Shown here: positions 20,039 to 27,891 of the stretch, piece by piece | Numbering within the stretch: position 1 is the first letter of the stretch | Layout of the letters: each line of letters opens with the position of its first letter | NCBI RefSeq assembly: GCF_023823125.1 | Contig: NZ_CP090949.1 | Span: 2,752,001 to 2,816,000, forward strand | Source: Erythrobacter aurantius | Lineage (GTDB): Bacteria; Pseudomonadota; Alphaproteobacteria; Sphingomonadales; Sphingomonadaceae | DNA length: 64,000 nt | Reading direction: 5' to 3' | Position numbers and translations under genes: made by a program | The notes under the pieces: model-generated | Seen by the model: the letters and a program-made list of their open reading frames with translations, nothing else | What the model was told of the DNA's origin: nothing | The model's database searches: none

Positions 20039-21892
20039 TTAGAATCTCCACGGAAGAAGACGGGCGGTCACGGAGACCATGAAGCGGACATCGCCAAGCT
20101 GCGGCGCCAGATCAGGGCGCTGCAATGGAACGGCAAGGAAGGCGTCACCCTGAAGCTTTGACCCCCAGGCCGCGCGCACCCCGCCACCGGCGGACCACAG
20201 ACGGTCCGGATTGAGCGGGCTGCGGCTCGGATCCTCGTTCCAGGTGCGGACGAAATCGCTGAACACATAGGGCTGCACTGCGACAGCATCGGGACCGGCG
20301 GGCGCCATGGAGCCGTATCGGACTTCCATTGCGACACCTAGGCCATTGTCGCCCAGCACCGAGCCGGGATCATACCCGCGCCCGATCGAGAAGCTGCCCC
20401 CGGCGTATTCCTCGAAAGCAGGCAGCGGATCGCTGGTGACCTGTGCGCTCGCCGAAAGCGAGAAAGTGATGAGCGGATCCGGGCGGAATTCGAACCCTGC
20501 ATCATAGCGCATCAGGAACGGGGTGGGATCGGCCTCGATCCGGCTCGGCGGCACGGCTGCACCGGCCACGCAAACCAGGGGGTTTGAACGGCAATCAGGG
20601 CTGGCCGAAAAAATGCCGAGGCCGTGGCGCGCTTCCACGCCGTAGCGGAAACGCATCTTCGGCTCGAACGCGCTGTAACCGTCGAGCCGCTGAATGCTGC
20701 GTTCGTCCGTCCAGTCGCCCGAAAGGCGGACAAACATTGTCCGCACCCGGTCACGCGTCAGTTGCAACTGGTTGAAGTCGACATTCTGGTCGACGATGTC
20801 GACCCCTGCCGAGGCAAAGATGCTGGAGCGTCGCGAGCGTTTGAGCGGATAGCTGGCCTGCACCGTCGCCAGAACGGTTTCCGACTGGAGATCGACATTG
20901 GGCAGGTTCAGATCAGGGCTGGTTTCGCTGTAGGTCAGCTGCGCACCGAGCCGCAGCCCGTCACCACCAATGGCAAAGTCATGCGCAAGCTGCACCGTTT
21001 GCTGTTCGACGAAATCGACAGTCGAGAACAGTGCAACGGAGGTGCGATCACCCAGGCCGGTGAGGTCGTAGGCCTCGACCCGCAGCAGGCCGCCGAACCG
21101 GCCAATCGCTTTCGAACCGAAATTCTGGATGTTCAGGTCAATTGCGCCATACTGGCGGACAACTGCGATTTCCCCGGTCAGATCACCCGGCGCGCCGCCT
21201 GCGGCAGGGCGCAGCGAAAGACGCACGTTCACGCCCGGCAGATCGTCCGCCAACAGCAGGTAACGTTCGGCGTCGTTGGTGTTGAACACCGGCTGCTCGG
21301 TCAGCTTTTCAAGATATGCGGCAACCACGGCTTCGGATGGCCCGGCATCGCCGCGCACGCGCAGACCCGTCAGCCGGCCGAACACCACTCCGAAATCGGC
21401 GACACCATCGCTGAGGTTCTGTTCGGGGATTTCGACTGTCGCCAGATACCCCTTGCTGCGGAGGATCGAATTGGCTTGCGCGCGGATATCGCAAAGCACC
21501 GCGAGTGGCAGTTCGCGATTGAGATAGCCGTCATAGGCCGAACTCAGCGAAAGTCCCGGCACCCGATCCAGCCCGGAAAATTCGACTCCGGTCAAGGTCA
21601 GGCGGATATCGGAATATTCGGCACGATCGAGCACACAAGGCGCACGCTCGAGATCGCCGTCGATCGTCAGGGTAACGCTGCGCTCCTCACGGCGCTGCTC
21701 GGGCGGGATCAGCTGGTTGCGCGGAGGCGGGGAAACCTGCGGCGGTATGGGGGTAACTTGTGCCTGAGCAAGAGCACCGGTGGTGGGAATACCCAGCCCG
21801 GCAACCAGAGCAAAAGCGGAAGCCAAATGGGTAAACCGCACCCTCAAGGGCGCCTCCGCCTGCGACGCAAAGCGATGCGACAATTGATCCAT
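20039..21892 (-). CDS. TpsB outer-membrane transporter, ShlB/FhaC family (cluster 1)
   Basis: A 617-residue outer-membrane beta-barrel with POTRA domains that exports its partner TpsA. From the start at 21,892: signal peptide (about 1-42, ending near GALAQAQ), a proline-rich linker, POTRA-type periplasmic region (about 60-250, with ILRSKGYLATVEIPEQNL and FGRLTGLRVRGD), then the barrel. The barrel contains FSIGRGYDPGSVLGDNG, the conserved loop-6 arginine motif of Omp85/TpsB proteins. The C-terminus ends in phenylalanine (LLPWRF), as expected for BAM-assembled barrels. The frame stays open to 22,774 but that part is non-coding in style. It is the first gene of the operon, with TpsA 2 nt downstream. 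A TTG or further upstream start cannot be excluded. Confidence 0.9.
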   Translation of the reverse strand: MDQLSHRFASQAEAPLRVRFTHLASAFALVAGLGIPTTGALAQAQVTPIPPQVSPPPRNQLIPPEQRREERSVTLTIDGDLERAPCVLDRAEYSDIRLTLTGVEFSGLDRVPGLSLSSAYDGYLNRELPLAVLCDIRAQANSILRSKGYLATVEIPEQNLSDGVADFGVVFGRLTGLRVRGDAGPSEAVVAAYLEKLTEQPVFNTNDAERYLLLADDLPGVNVRLSLRPAAGGAPGDLTGEIAVVRQYGAIDLNIQNFGSKAIGRFGGLLRVEAYDLTGLGDRTSVALFSTVDFVEQQTVQLAHDFAIGGDGLRLGAQLTYSETSPDLNLPNVDLQSETVLATVQASYPLKRSRRSSIFASAGVDIVDQNVDFNQLQLTRDRVRTMFVRLSGDWTDERSIQRLDGYSAFEPKMRFRYGVEARHGLGIFSASPDCRSNPLVCVAGAAVPPSRIEADPTPFLMRYDAGFEFRPDPLITFSLSASAQVTSDPLPAFEEYAGGSFSIGRGYDPGSVLGDNGLGVAMEVRYGSMAPAGPDAVAVQPYVFSDFVRTWNEDPSRSPLNPDRLWSAGGGVRAAWGSKLQGDAFLAVPLQRPDLAPQLGDVRFMVSVTARLLPWRF

Positions 21893-22252
21893 GCTTGACA
21901 AGACTGCCCCCTGATTTCGCCCCAACGGACGCGAACGTCCCCCAAGGCGCTTATACGCCCCAGCTATGATCTCGAAAACGGTGCAGCGTGGCTTTGTCCA
22001 CGTTCGTGCCCTTTTCGGGCGACCCATTGCTACGTAGGTGAATACTCCGTTTCGGTTCGAAAACAACCCTGCCGGACAAAAACTTTTCGTCAAATTCGGC
22101 AGCGTTTCCCGTCTGCGCATCATTATGACCACGGGCGGCGCAAGATGGCTTTGGCACTTTGCAAATCCGATCCGGATTCGACCGGACAATAGGAAAAAAT
22201 TCACGATTAGCTGCTCCTGTGATGGCAACCGCAATAAGTCGCAGGAGGAAGT
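21893..22252. promoter_or_regulatory. Divergent regulatory region between TPS operon 1 and the STAS operon
   Basis: These 360 bp lie between two divergent operons and should hold both promoters. No convincing gene is present. At 22,164-22,178 there is a perfect 6-bp inverted repeat with a 3-bp spacer (AATCCG-ATC-CGGATT), a plausible operator. An AGGAGG Shine-Dalgarno lies at 22,243-22,248. I could not identify a clear -35/-10 pair or a GGAAC-N-CGTT stress-sigma promoter. Confidence 0.5.
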
Positions 22253-22693
22253 GTGCAGCACCTCGTCGAAATCTCGCCCGTCCTTGGCGCCTATGACCAT
22301 GCGAGCAGGGCAATTGGCATTCTGCAAAAGCCGCGCTATGCAAGCCGGATGACGGGTAGCGCTCTGGACTGGAATACCGAGCAGCGCGCAGGCGCTGCAG
22401 TGCTTGCGCCGAGCGGGCGGATCGACGAATCGACCGCCGATTCGTTCAAGGATTTCCTGCTGTCGGCAGTCGAAGATGCACCAGCCATGGCGATCATCGA
22501 TCTGGAAAAGGTGAATTACATGTCGTCGCGCGGCCTGCGCGCACTGACCCTCGCCCAGCGCGCCGGACAGAGCAGCGGCACCACGATCGTCCTTGCCCGT
22601 CCGAATGACACGATGCGCGAGATTCTTGCGATCAGCCGATACGACATGGTGTTCCGCGTGGCCGATACGATAGAGGATGCGCTCGGCAATTAG
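22253..22693 (+). CDS. STAS-domain anti-sigma factor antagonist
   Basis: A cytoplasmic SpoIIAA/RsbV-type protein. The STAS core is clear: VLAPSGRIDESTADSFKDFL, then IIDLEKVNYMSSRGLRAL, where the SS of MSSRG occupies the position phosphorylated in this family. In the family, the unphosphorylated form binds an anti-sigma kinase and releases the sigma factor or partner regulator. GTG at 22,253 has a strong AGGAGG at 22,243-22,248 (4-nt gap) and gives 146 residues. ATG at 22,349 gives the usual size of about 114 residues but has no Shine-Dalgarno. It leads an operon with the MBL hydrolase and the CHASE2-PP2C phosphatase that could dephosphorylate it. The candidate kinase is at 26,817. Confidence 0.88.
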   Translation: MQHLVEISPVLGAYDHASRAIGILQKPRYASRMTGSALDWNTEQRAGAAVLAPSGRIDESTADSFKDFLLSAVEDAPAMAIIDLEKVNYMSSRGLRALTLAQRAGQSSGTTIVLARPNDTMREILAISRYDMVFRVADTIEDALGN

Positions 22694-22713
22694 CTTGCGG
22701 CAAAGGGGGGAGT

Positions 22714-23679
22714 ATGCAGATCCGGTTTTGGGGGACGCGCGGATCGCTGCCGGTTGCACCGCACGCCTCGACAATCACCGACAAGGTCGCAGACGCGCTC
22801 CTCCATGCCAGCGGCAAGACCCTCACCGACAAGGCCGCCGCGCTCGATTACGCCCGTAACGAACTCGAATTCGCCGTCGGTCAGGGTTATGGCGGCGCGA
22901 CGAGTTGCGTCGAAGTGGACGTGGGTGCGGGTGCTTTCGTGGTCTGCGACATGGGATCGGGACTGCGCGAATACGGGCTGGACACGTTGCGCCGCCTGTC
23001 GGACGGAAACCGGCCCAAGGAATGGCATTTCTTCCTGTCCCACCTGCACTGGGACCACATCATGGGCTTCCCGTTCTTCGTCCCTGCCTTCGTCGAAGGG
23101 GCGAAAGTCATCATCCACGCCGGCCACAGCGACGCCGAAGAGGCGCTGCGCCGCCAACAGGAAGAAATTTCCTTCCCGGTTCCCTTCGACTGGCTGCGGG
23201 CGAATATCGAATTCCATACGCTGGAAACCGGCCGCGAATACCAGATCGGGGAACTGGCCGTTTCCATGATCAAGCAGAACCACAGCCACGACAGCTATGG
23301 CTATCGTTTCCGCGACAAATCGGGCCGCGTGGCGATCTATTCGACCGATGCCGAATACAAGATCGACCGGATGGAGGAGGAATCGGCGATGGTCGATTTC
23401 ATCGCCGGGGCCGATCTGGTGATCGCCGACACCATGTATTCGCTCGCCGACAGCGTTTCCATGAAGGAAGACTGGGGCCATTCGTCCAACATCGTCGCGG
23501 TGGACCTGTGCCACGAAGCGGGCGCACGGCGGCTGGCGCTGTTCCACCACGAACCGACCTACAGCGACGCCGACATCCAGCGGATGCATGCAGAGACGAT
23601 CCGGTATGAGGAACTGACACGCAACCAGTCCGAACTGGAAGTGCTGTGTTCCTATGACGGGCTCTGTGTCCAGCTCTGA
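22714..23679 (+). CDS. Metallo-beta-lactamase-fold hydrolase
   Basis: A 321-residue cytoplasmic protein. The N-terminus MQIRFWGTRGSLPVAP and the metal-binding SHLHWDHIMGFPF are typical of an MBL-fold group annotated as metal-dependent hydrolases or cyclic-nucleotide phosphodiesterase-like. Later ligands appear as NHSHDS, YSTDAEY and LFHHEPTYSD. The ATG at 22,714 follows GGGGGAG. It lies 20 bp after the STAS gene and its 3' end overlaps the next gene by 26 bp, so all three are one transcript. The substrate is unknown. With two nucleotide cyclases encoded nearby, a cAMP phosphodiesterase role is an attractive but untested inference; other members of the fold cut RNA or esters. Confidence 0.85.
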   Translation: MQIRFWGTRGSLPVAPHASTITDKVADALLHASGKTLTDKAAALDYARNELEFAVGQGYGGATSCVEVDVGAGAFVVCDMGSGLREYGLDTLRRLSDGNRPKEWHFFLSHLHWDHIMGFPFFVPAFVEGAKVIIHAGHSDAEEALRRQQEEISFPVPFDWLRANIEFHTLETGREYQIGELAVSMIKQNHSHDSYGYRFRDKSGRVAIYSTDAEYKIDRMEEESAMVDFIAGADLVIADTMYSLADSVSMKEDWGHSSNIVAVDLCHEAGARRLALFHHEPTYSDADIQRMHAETIRYEELTRNQSELEVLCSYDGLCVQL

Positions 23680-25750
23680 CACCAATCGCCAGACCCGTGC
23701 CCGCGCGCTTGTCGTATGGGCGGTGCTTGCCGGGGCGCTGCTGGGCGCGCTGATCAGCTTTTTCGCGGGCGATTTCGAACGGCGACTGGCGTTCGACACC
23801 ATGCAGCAACTCGCTCCGCGCGACATCAGCCAAGACAATGTCGCGGTGGTGCTGATCGACGATGAAAGCGTGGCCGAAGGCGGATCATGGCCCTGGCCAC
23901 GTTACCAGATGGCGCAGCTGATCGAACTGATCGGCCGCAGCGATCCTGCTGCAATCGGGATCGACGTGTATTTCATCGAACCCGATCCCGTCCGGCCCGA
24001 AGCCTTTGCCAAGGTCTATCTCGAAGAGGAACTGGACCCGGCGACGCGCGCCGCCGTTCTGGCACTGCCCAACATGGACAATGTGTTCGCCGATGTCCTC
24101 GGCACACAGCCGAGCGTGATGGCCCGTGTCGCGATCGAGGACGCAGGTGTCGATGCCGACGAAATCTTCTTCAACACCCCGGTCGAAGGCACTCCCCCGC
24201 CGGGTACGCTCGCCACGCAAAGGATATTCACCAGCATTCCAGAGCTTGATCTGGCCGCGCTGGGGCAAGGCGTTGTCAACGGCCAGCCCGATGCTGACGG
24301 TGTGGTGCGCCGGGTTCCCTTGTCGATGCAGGTCGGTTCGGGACAGGCGCCGGGCTTTGCGCTGGAGATCGCCCGCGTCGCGCTGGGCGAGGAAAGCCTG
24401 CGCTGGCAGGACGGCAGGCTGATGCTGGGCGATCGCGCCCTGCCCGCAGACTCCGCAGGGAATTTCGCGTTCAAGATGGGCTACAATTCCAGCGTCCCGC
24501 AATATTCGGCGCTGCAATTGTTCCGGGGCGAATTGCCCGCCGATGTCTTCGCCGGAAAGGCCGTGCTGGTGGGCGTCGGAGCGACGGGGACCTACGATAT
24601 CGTCGCCACGCCGCTGCAAAGCGAAGTCGATGGCGTGCTGGTGCAGGCGATGGCCGTCGATGCCATGATCGAAGGCCAATGGTTGACCCGGCCTTCATCA
24701 ATGGTGCTGCTGGAAGTGCTCGCCGCGCTGGCTCTGGCGGGACTGGTGCTGGCAGCCGGATGGACGGCGCGCAACTGGCTGCTGGGGGTGGCGCTGGGAT
24801 CGGCAGCCCTTATCCCGGTTGGCGCCTTTGCCGCCTATACCGGCGCCAATCTGCTGTTCGATCCGGTGCGCCCGCTGATGGTGGCGGCGGCGGCGGCAAT
24901 CGCGCTGGTGGCGACGCGCTATGCCCTTGCCCGCGCCGAACGGGCACGGCTCGCATCCGAACTGGTAGAAGAACGGGTGCGTGCCTCCGAACAGCGCGGC
25001 GAACTGGAGGCTGCACGGCGCATCCAGATGAGCATGGTGCCGGGCGAAAAGGTGCTGTCGCGGCTGGATCACCGGGCGGATATCGCCGGCGTGCTGGAAC
25101 CGGCGAAATCGGTCGGCGGGGACTTCTTCGACGCGGTCAAGGTCAGCGATGATCTGCTGCTGTTCCTTGTCGGCGACGTGACCGGCAAGGGCGTGCCCGC
25201 CGCGCTGTTCATGGCGCTTTCGAAAACACTTTCCAAAAGCAATCTCGCCCGCGCAGGCGACGGGCTCGAAGCGGCCGTATCCGCGCTCAATTTCGATCTG
25301 ATGGACGAAGCGGACGAGGAAATGGGCCTGACGATGCTGGTCGGCACGCTCGATTGTTCGACCGGCGATCTGCAACTGATCAATGCCGGACACGAAAACC
25401 CGATGGTGGTGCGCGCAACCGGCGAGGTCGAAACACTGGCCATGCGTGGCGGTCCGCCGTTCTGCGTGATCGACTTTCCCTACAGCGCCGAAAGTTTCCG
25501 CCTCGACGCGGGGGAAACCCTGGTGGTCATTTCCGACGGCGCGACCGAAGCGGCGAACGAGCGGGACGAATTGTTCGGGGTCGAAGTGGTGGTCGCCGCA
25601 CTTGCAGCCAGCGCCGACGGGACCGCGCCCGGCCGCGCGGCGCATCTGGCCGCATCGGTGCGGGCGTTCGAAGGTGAAAGCGACCCGAGCGACGACCTGA
25701 CGATCTTCACCCTGCGCTTTCTGGGCCCGCAGGAGCGATCAGATCACTGA
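23654..25750 (+). CDS. CHASE2-domain PP2C-type (SpoIIE/RsbU) serine phosphatase
   Basis: A 698-residue membrane protein. One helix near 15-35, a CHASE2 extracytoplasmic domain (about 45-330; AIGIDVYFIEPD and GKAVLVGVGATGTYD), three membrane helices (about 345-420), a coiled stretch with AARRIQMSMVPGE, and a SpoIIE-type PPM phosphatase (about 460-690). Metal-site motifs are present: VGGDFFDAV, VGDVTGKGVPAALFM, INAGHENP, VVISDGATEA and the final DDLTIF. In the partner-switching paradigm such phosphatases dephosphorylate a STAS antagonist; the STAS gene is two genes upstream. It shares the sensor architecture of both CHASE2 cyclases in the window. Start ATG at 23,654 or GTG at 23,666. Confidence 0.9.
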   Translation: MTGSVSSSDTNRQTRARALVVWAVLAGALLGALISFFAGDFERRLAFDTMQQLAPRDISQDNVAVVLIDDESVAEGGSWPWPRYQMAQLIELIGRSDPAAIGIDVYFIEPDPVRPEAFAKVYLEEELDPATRAAVLALPNMDNVFADVLGTQPSVMARVAIEDAGVDADEIFFNTPVEGTPPPGTLATQRIFTSIPELDLAALGQGVVNGQPDADGVVRRVPLSMQVGSGQAPGFALEIARVALGEESLRWQDGRLMLGDRALPADSAGNFAFKMGYNSSVPQYSALQLFRGELPADVFAGKAVLVGVGATGTYDIVATPLQSEVDGVLVQAMAVDAMIEGQWLTRPSSMVLLEVLAALALAGLVLAAGWTARNWLLGVALGSAALIPVGAFAAYTGANLLFDPVRPLMVAAAAAIALVATRYALARAERARLASELVEERVRASEQRGELEAARRIQMSMVPGEKVLSRLDHRADIAGVLEPAKSVGGDFFDAVKVSDDLLLFLVGDVTGKGVPAALFMALSKTLSKSNLARAGDGLEAAVSALNFDLMDEADEEMGLTMLVGTLDCSTGDLQLINAGHENPMVVRATGEVETLAMRGGPPFCVIDFPYSAESFRLDAGETLVVISDGATEAANERDELFGVEVVVAALAASADGTAPGRAAHLAASVRAFEGESDPSDDLTIFTLRFLGPQERSDH

Positions 25751-25761
25751 TCGGCGATCAG
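25747..25761. terminator. Palindrome over convergent stop codons
   Basis: The perfect inverted repeat CTGATC-GGC-GATCAG spans the TGA of the phosphatase gene and the TGA of the convergent OmpA-family gene, only 7 bp apart. It could form a short hairpin in either transcript, but there is no U-tract, so termination is not certain. Confidence 0.35.
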
Positions 25762-26348
25762 CGAATGATCACTTCGACCCGGCGCAGGTCAGGATTCGGC
25801 ACCTCGTCCCCGTCAAGCCTGCGCGCGTCGAATTCGCTCATGCCGATCACGTCTTCATCGGCGATGGTATAACCTTCGGCGCGAATGATGCGGGCAACCT
25901 GTTCGGCCCGGTCTTGCGACAATTGCGTGTTCACCGCCTCGTCGCCCACGGAATCGGTGAAGCCGCGCACAAGGATCTGATATCCGGGGCGGCTGTCGAG
26001 ATCGGAAAGATGCGCCTTGATGTCGGTAATCTGCTGCGCGGTCAGAGTGATCTCGCCAAAGAGCAGGTTGCGCAGGATCAGCGGCGAAGGCGGCGGCGGA
26101 AGATCGGCGATCAGCCGGGCATAGGCCGGATCGATCTCGTCAAGCTGGCGCACGCGGGGGTTGCCGCGCGTCAGCCTCGCCTGAAGGTTCGCCCGGTCCA
26201 GCACAGTTTCCTGTCCGCCTTCCTGCAGCACGGCAACCGCGCCGACAGGCTTGCCTTCGGGGCTTTCCAGCAGGGTAACCTTGTCCCCGGCGACACAGGC
26301 AGAAAGGGCGAGCGAGACGGCGGCAACAACGACGCCCCGCCGCATCAT
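25758..26348 (-). CDS. OmpA-family lipoprotein
   Basis: A 196-residue envelope protein. A lipoprotein signal with lipobox (VSLALSAC, acylated cysteine about residue 18) anchors it to a membrane, and the C-terminal half is an OmpA-type peptidoglycan-binding domain with GYQILVRGFTDSVGDEAVN and LSQDRAEQVARIIRAEGY, then RRVEVIIR. The first half has no recognised fold. It starts in ATGA overlap with the FecR gene stop, so the two are one transcript, divergent from the anti-sigma kinase gene. Inferred role: an envelope-anchored partner of the FecR protein, perhaps reporting cell-wall state to the adjacent partner-switching genes. Confidence 0.87.
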   Translation of the reverse strand: MMRRGVVVAAVSLALSACVAGDKVTLLESPEGKPVGAVAVLQEGGQETVLDRANLQARLTRGNPRVRQLDEIDPAYARLIADLPPPPSPLILRNLLFGEITLTAQQITDIKAHLSDLDSRPGYQILVRGFTDSVGDEAVNTQLSQDRAEQVARIIRAEGYTIADEDVIGMSEFDARRLDGDEVPNPDLRRVEVIIR

Positions 26349-26779
26349 TCGGTCACCTCGACTACGAAAGTCGTGCCGCGCACGCCCAGTGTCGAAGTCG
26401 GCGTGCGCACCCGCATCGCGTCACGCCCGGTGCGGGTGATGTTGCCCGATGTCACGCCCAGCGAACCGCGATTGACCGAAGTCACCGAACGGCCCGTCTG
26501 GCGGCGGCGATCATATTCGAATTCGTCCAGAGTGATGCGGCTGTTCGGCCCCATGGCCATGCGCGAATCGTCGGCAAGGGTGATGCCCACCCGCCCGCTG
26601 GCGCCGGTGGAAATAACATCGCCCTGTTCCAGCTTAAGGCCGGGGCGCGCAGGGATTGCGCGGCCATCACGGATAACCTCGACCCCGCTGGTTACGTTCT
26701 TTATGCGACCGATTTCAGCCATGGCCGGTTGCGCAACCACACAGGCCATCGCAGCGACAAGCAAGCTCAACTTTCTCAT
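26345..26779 (-). CDS. Periplasmic FecR-domain protein
   Basis: A 144-residue protein with a signal peptide (MRKLSLLVAAMACVVAQPAMA) and a complete FecR-type beta domain: VTSGVEVIRDGRAIPARPG, LEQGDVISTGASGRVGITLAD, MGPNSRITLDEFEYD, and a C-terminal VRTPTSTLGVRGTTFVVEV, the typical FecR ending. Unlike anti-sigma FecR of iron-siderophore systems it has no cytoplasmic anti-sigma part, so it is entirely periplasmic. It overlaps the OmpA lipoprotein gene by 4 bp. Its N-terminus lies only 37 bp from the divergent anti-sigma kinase gene. Confidence 0.87.
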   Translation of the reverse strand: MRKLSLLVAAMACVVAQPAMAEIGRIKNVTSGVEVIRDGRAIPARPGLKLEQGDVISTGASGRVGITLADDSRMAMGPNSRITLDEFEYDRRRQTGRSVTSVNRGSLGVTSGNITRTGRDAMRVRTPTSTLGVRGTTFVVEVTE

Positions 26780-26816
26780 GTATCCCCCCGTTCGTAAGGT
26801 GTGTTAGCATAGAATC

Positions 26817-27230
26817 ATGGATCACAGGAGACGATTTTCAGCATTTGTTGCCAGTGGCAGGGATCCGCGCTCCGCGATTCTTGAAGCACTTGAATTTGCT
26901 CGTGATTTTCTCCCGAACAGCAGTCTCGACGAACGCGGGAGGACCAAAGCTGCAATCGTTGTCGAAGAACTCGTCGCCAATTCGCTGCGCCATGGCGGCA
27001 CCGATCGCGATCTTTCACTGTGGCTTTCGCTCGACGATGTCGGCGGCGCGGTGGTGCTCGAACTGGAGGATGACGGGGCCGCGTTCGACCCGGCCAAGCA
27101 GGGGGGATTCGACGGGCCGGACCCGCACACCGGCGGCGGCGTGGGCCTGGCCATCGTCCGCGCCTGGGGAGAGGATATCACCTACACCCGCGCAGGGGAT
27201 CGCAACCTGTTGCGGCTGCGGATCCGATAA
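26817..27230 (+). CDS. RsbW-like anti-sigma factor serine kinase (HATPase)
   Basis: A 137-residue cytoplasmic GHKL-type ATPase. The N-box is VVEELVANSLRHGG (catalytic Glu and Asn), G1 is ELEDDGAAFDP and G2 is GGGVGLAIVRAWGE. The protein ends soon after, as in RsbW/SpoIIAB. Such kinases bind a sigma factor or other partner and phosphorylate a STAS antagonist; here the STAS protein (22,253) and CHASE2 phosphatase (23,654) complete the switch. No sigma factor gene is visible in the window, so the output is unknown. The intergenic gap to the divergent FecR gene is only 37 bp and has no Shine-Dalgarno, suggesting leaderless translation or a promoter inside the FecR gene. Confidence 0.87.
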   Translation: MDHRRRFSAFVASGRDPRSAILEALEFARDFLPNSSLDERGRTKAAIVVEELVANSLRHGGTDRDLSLWLSLDDVGGAVVLELEDDGAAFDPAKQGGFDGPDPHTGGGVGLAIVRAWGEDITYTRAGDRNLLRLRIR

Positions 27231-27235
27231 CGAAT

Positions 27236-27877
27236 TTATCCGCGCGCCTTCCGGGCGATGTCCACCGCTTCACGCGCCAGCGCCGTAACCTGCGCATAAT
27301 CGCCCGCGTCAATCGCGTTAGCCGGGGTCAGCCAGCTGCCACCGCAAGCAATGACGCTGGGGACAGACAGGAATTCGGGAAGGTTGGCCGCCGAAACGCC
27401 GCCTGTAGGCATGAAGCGCATCTCGCCGAAGACCGAGCTGAACGCCTTTAGCATCGGTACTCCGCCGGCAAGGCTCGCCGGGAAGAATTTCACCTTGCGC
27501 AGGCCCAGCGCATAGGCACGCTGCACCTCGCCGGCTGTCATCGTGCCGGGGAAGAACGGGATGCCTTCGTCTATGCAATAGCGCGCGATTTCATCGACAA
27601 GGCCGGGCGAAACGATGAACTGCGCCCCGCTCGCCACCACCGATTTCGCCTGATCGAGGGTGAGCACAGTGCCCGCGCCGACGATCAGCCCCTCGGTCTG
27701 GTCAAGGATCGCCTCCATCCCCGCCTGCGCGCCGGGGCTGCGCATCACCACCTCGATCACGCTGAGGCCGCCGTCTGCCAGCGCCTGAGTGGTCTTCACC
27801 GCGCGGGCCGGATCGTTTTCCCCGATCAGCGGCACCACCGGAGCGGCGGCAAGACGTTGTTCAAGAGCATCCATCAT
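27236..27877 (-). CDS. eda: KDPG/KHG aldolase (Entner-Doudoroff), resident copy
   Basis: A 213-residue cytoplasmic class I aldolase that cleaves 2-dehydro-3-deoxy-6-phosphogluconate to pyruvate and glyceraldehyde 3-phosphate. Visible features: the catalytic glutamate in SVIEVVMRSPGA (about residue 40), VGAGTVLT, the Schiff-base lysine in RKVKFFPASLAGG (about 130) and MPTGGVS phosphate binding (about 158). Start is ATG 27,877 or 27,874; the frame opens with TTG at 27,880. It follows the tricorn-like peptidase gene by 14 bp. A near-identical second copy lies inside an IS-flanked block at 57,628, differing in only a few residues (for example PARAVK versus PDCAVK). Confidence 0.95.
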   Translation of the reverse strand: MMDALEQRLAAAPVVPLIGENDPARAVKTTQALADGGLSVIEVVMRSPGAQAGMEAILDQTEGLIVGAGTVLTLDQAKSVVASGAQFIVSPGLVDEIARYCIDEGIPFFPGTMTAGEVQRAYALGLRKVKFFPASLAGGVPMLKAFSSVFGEMRFMPTGGVSAANLPEFLSVPSVIACGGSWLTPANAIDAGDYAQVTALAREAVDIARKARG

Positions 27878-27891
27878 CAATTCGATCCCGT

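Noticed and set aside
10347..20042. Several long plus-strand frames opposite the glycine-rich TpsA (for example 11,767-13,194 and 18,252-20,042)
   Set aside because: They are complements of GGN-rich coding DNA (Pro/Ser/Ala-rich translations) with no start signals or domains.
21893..22774. N-terminal extension of TpsB by about 290 codons
   Set aside because: The extension would overlap the STAS gene on the other strand and precedes an obvious signal peptide at 21,892, which must be N-terminal.
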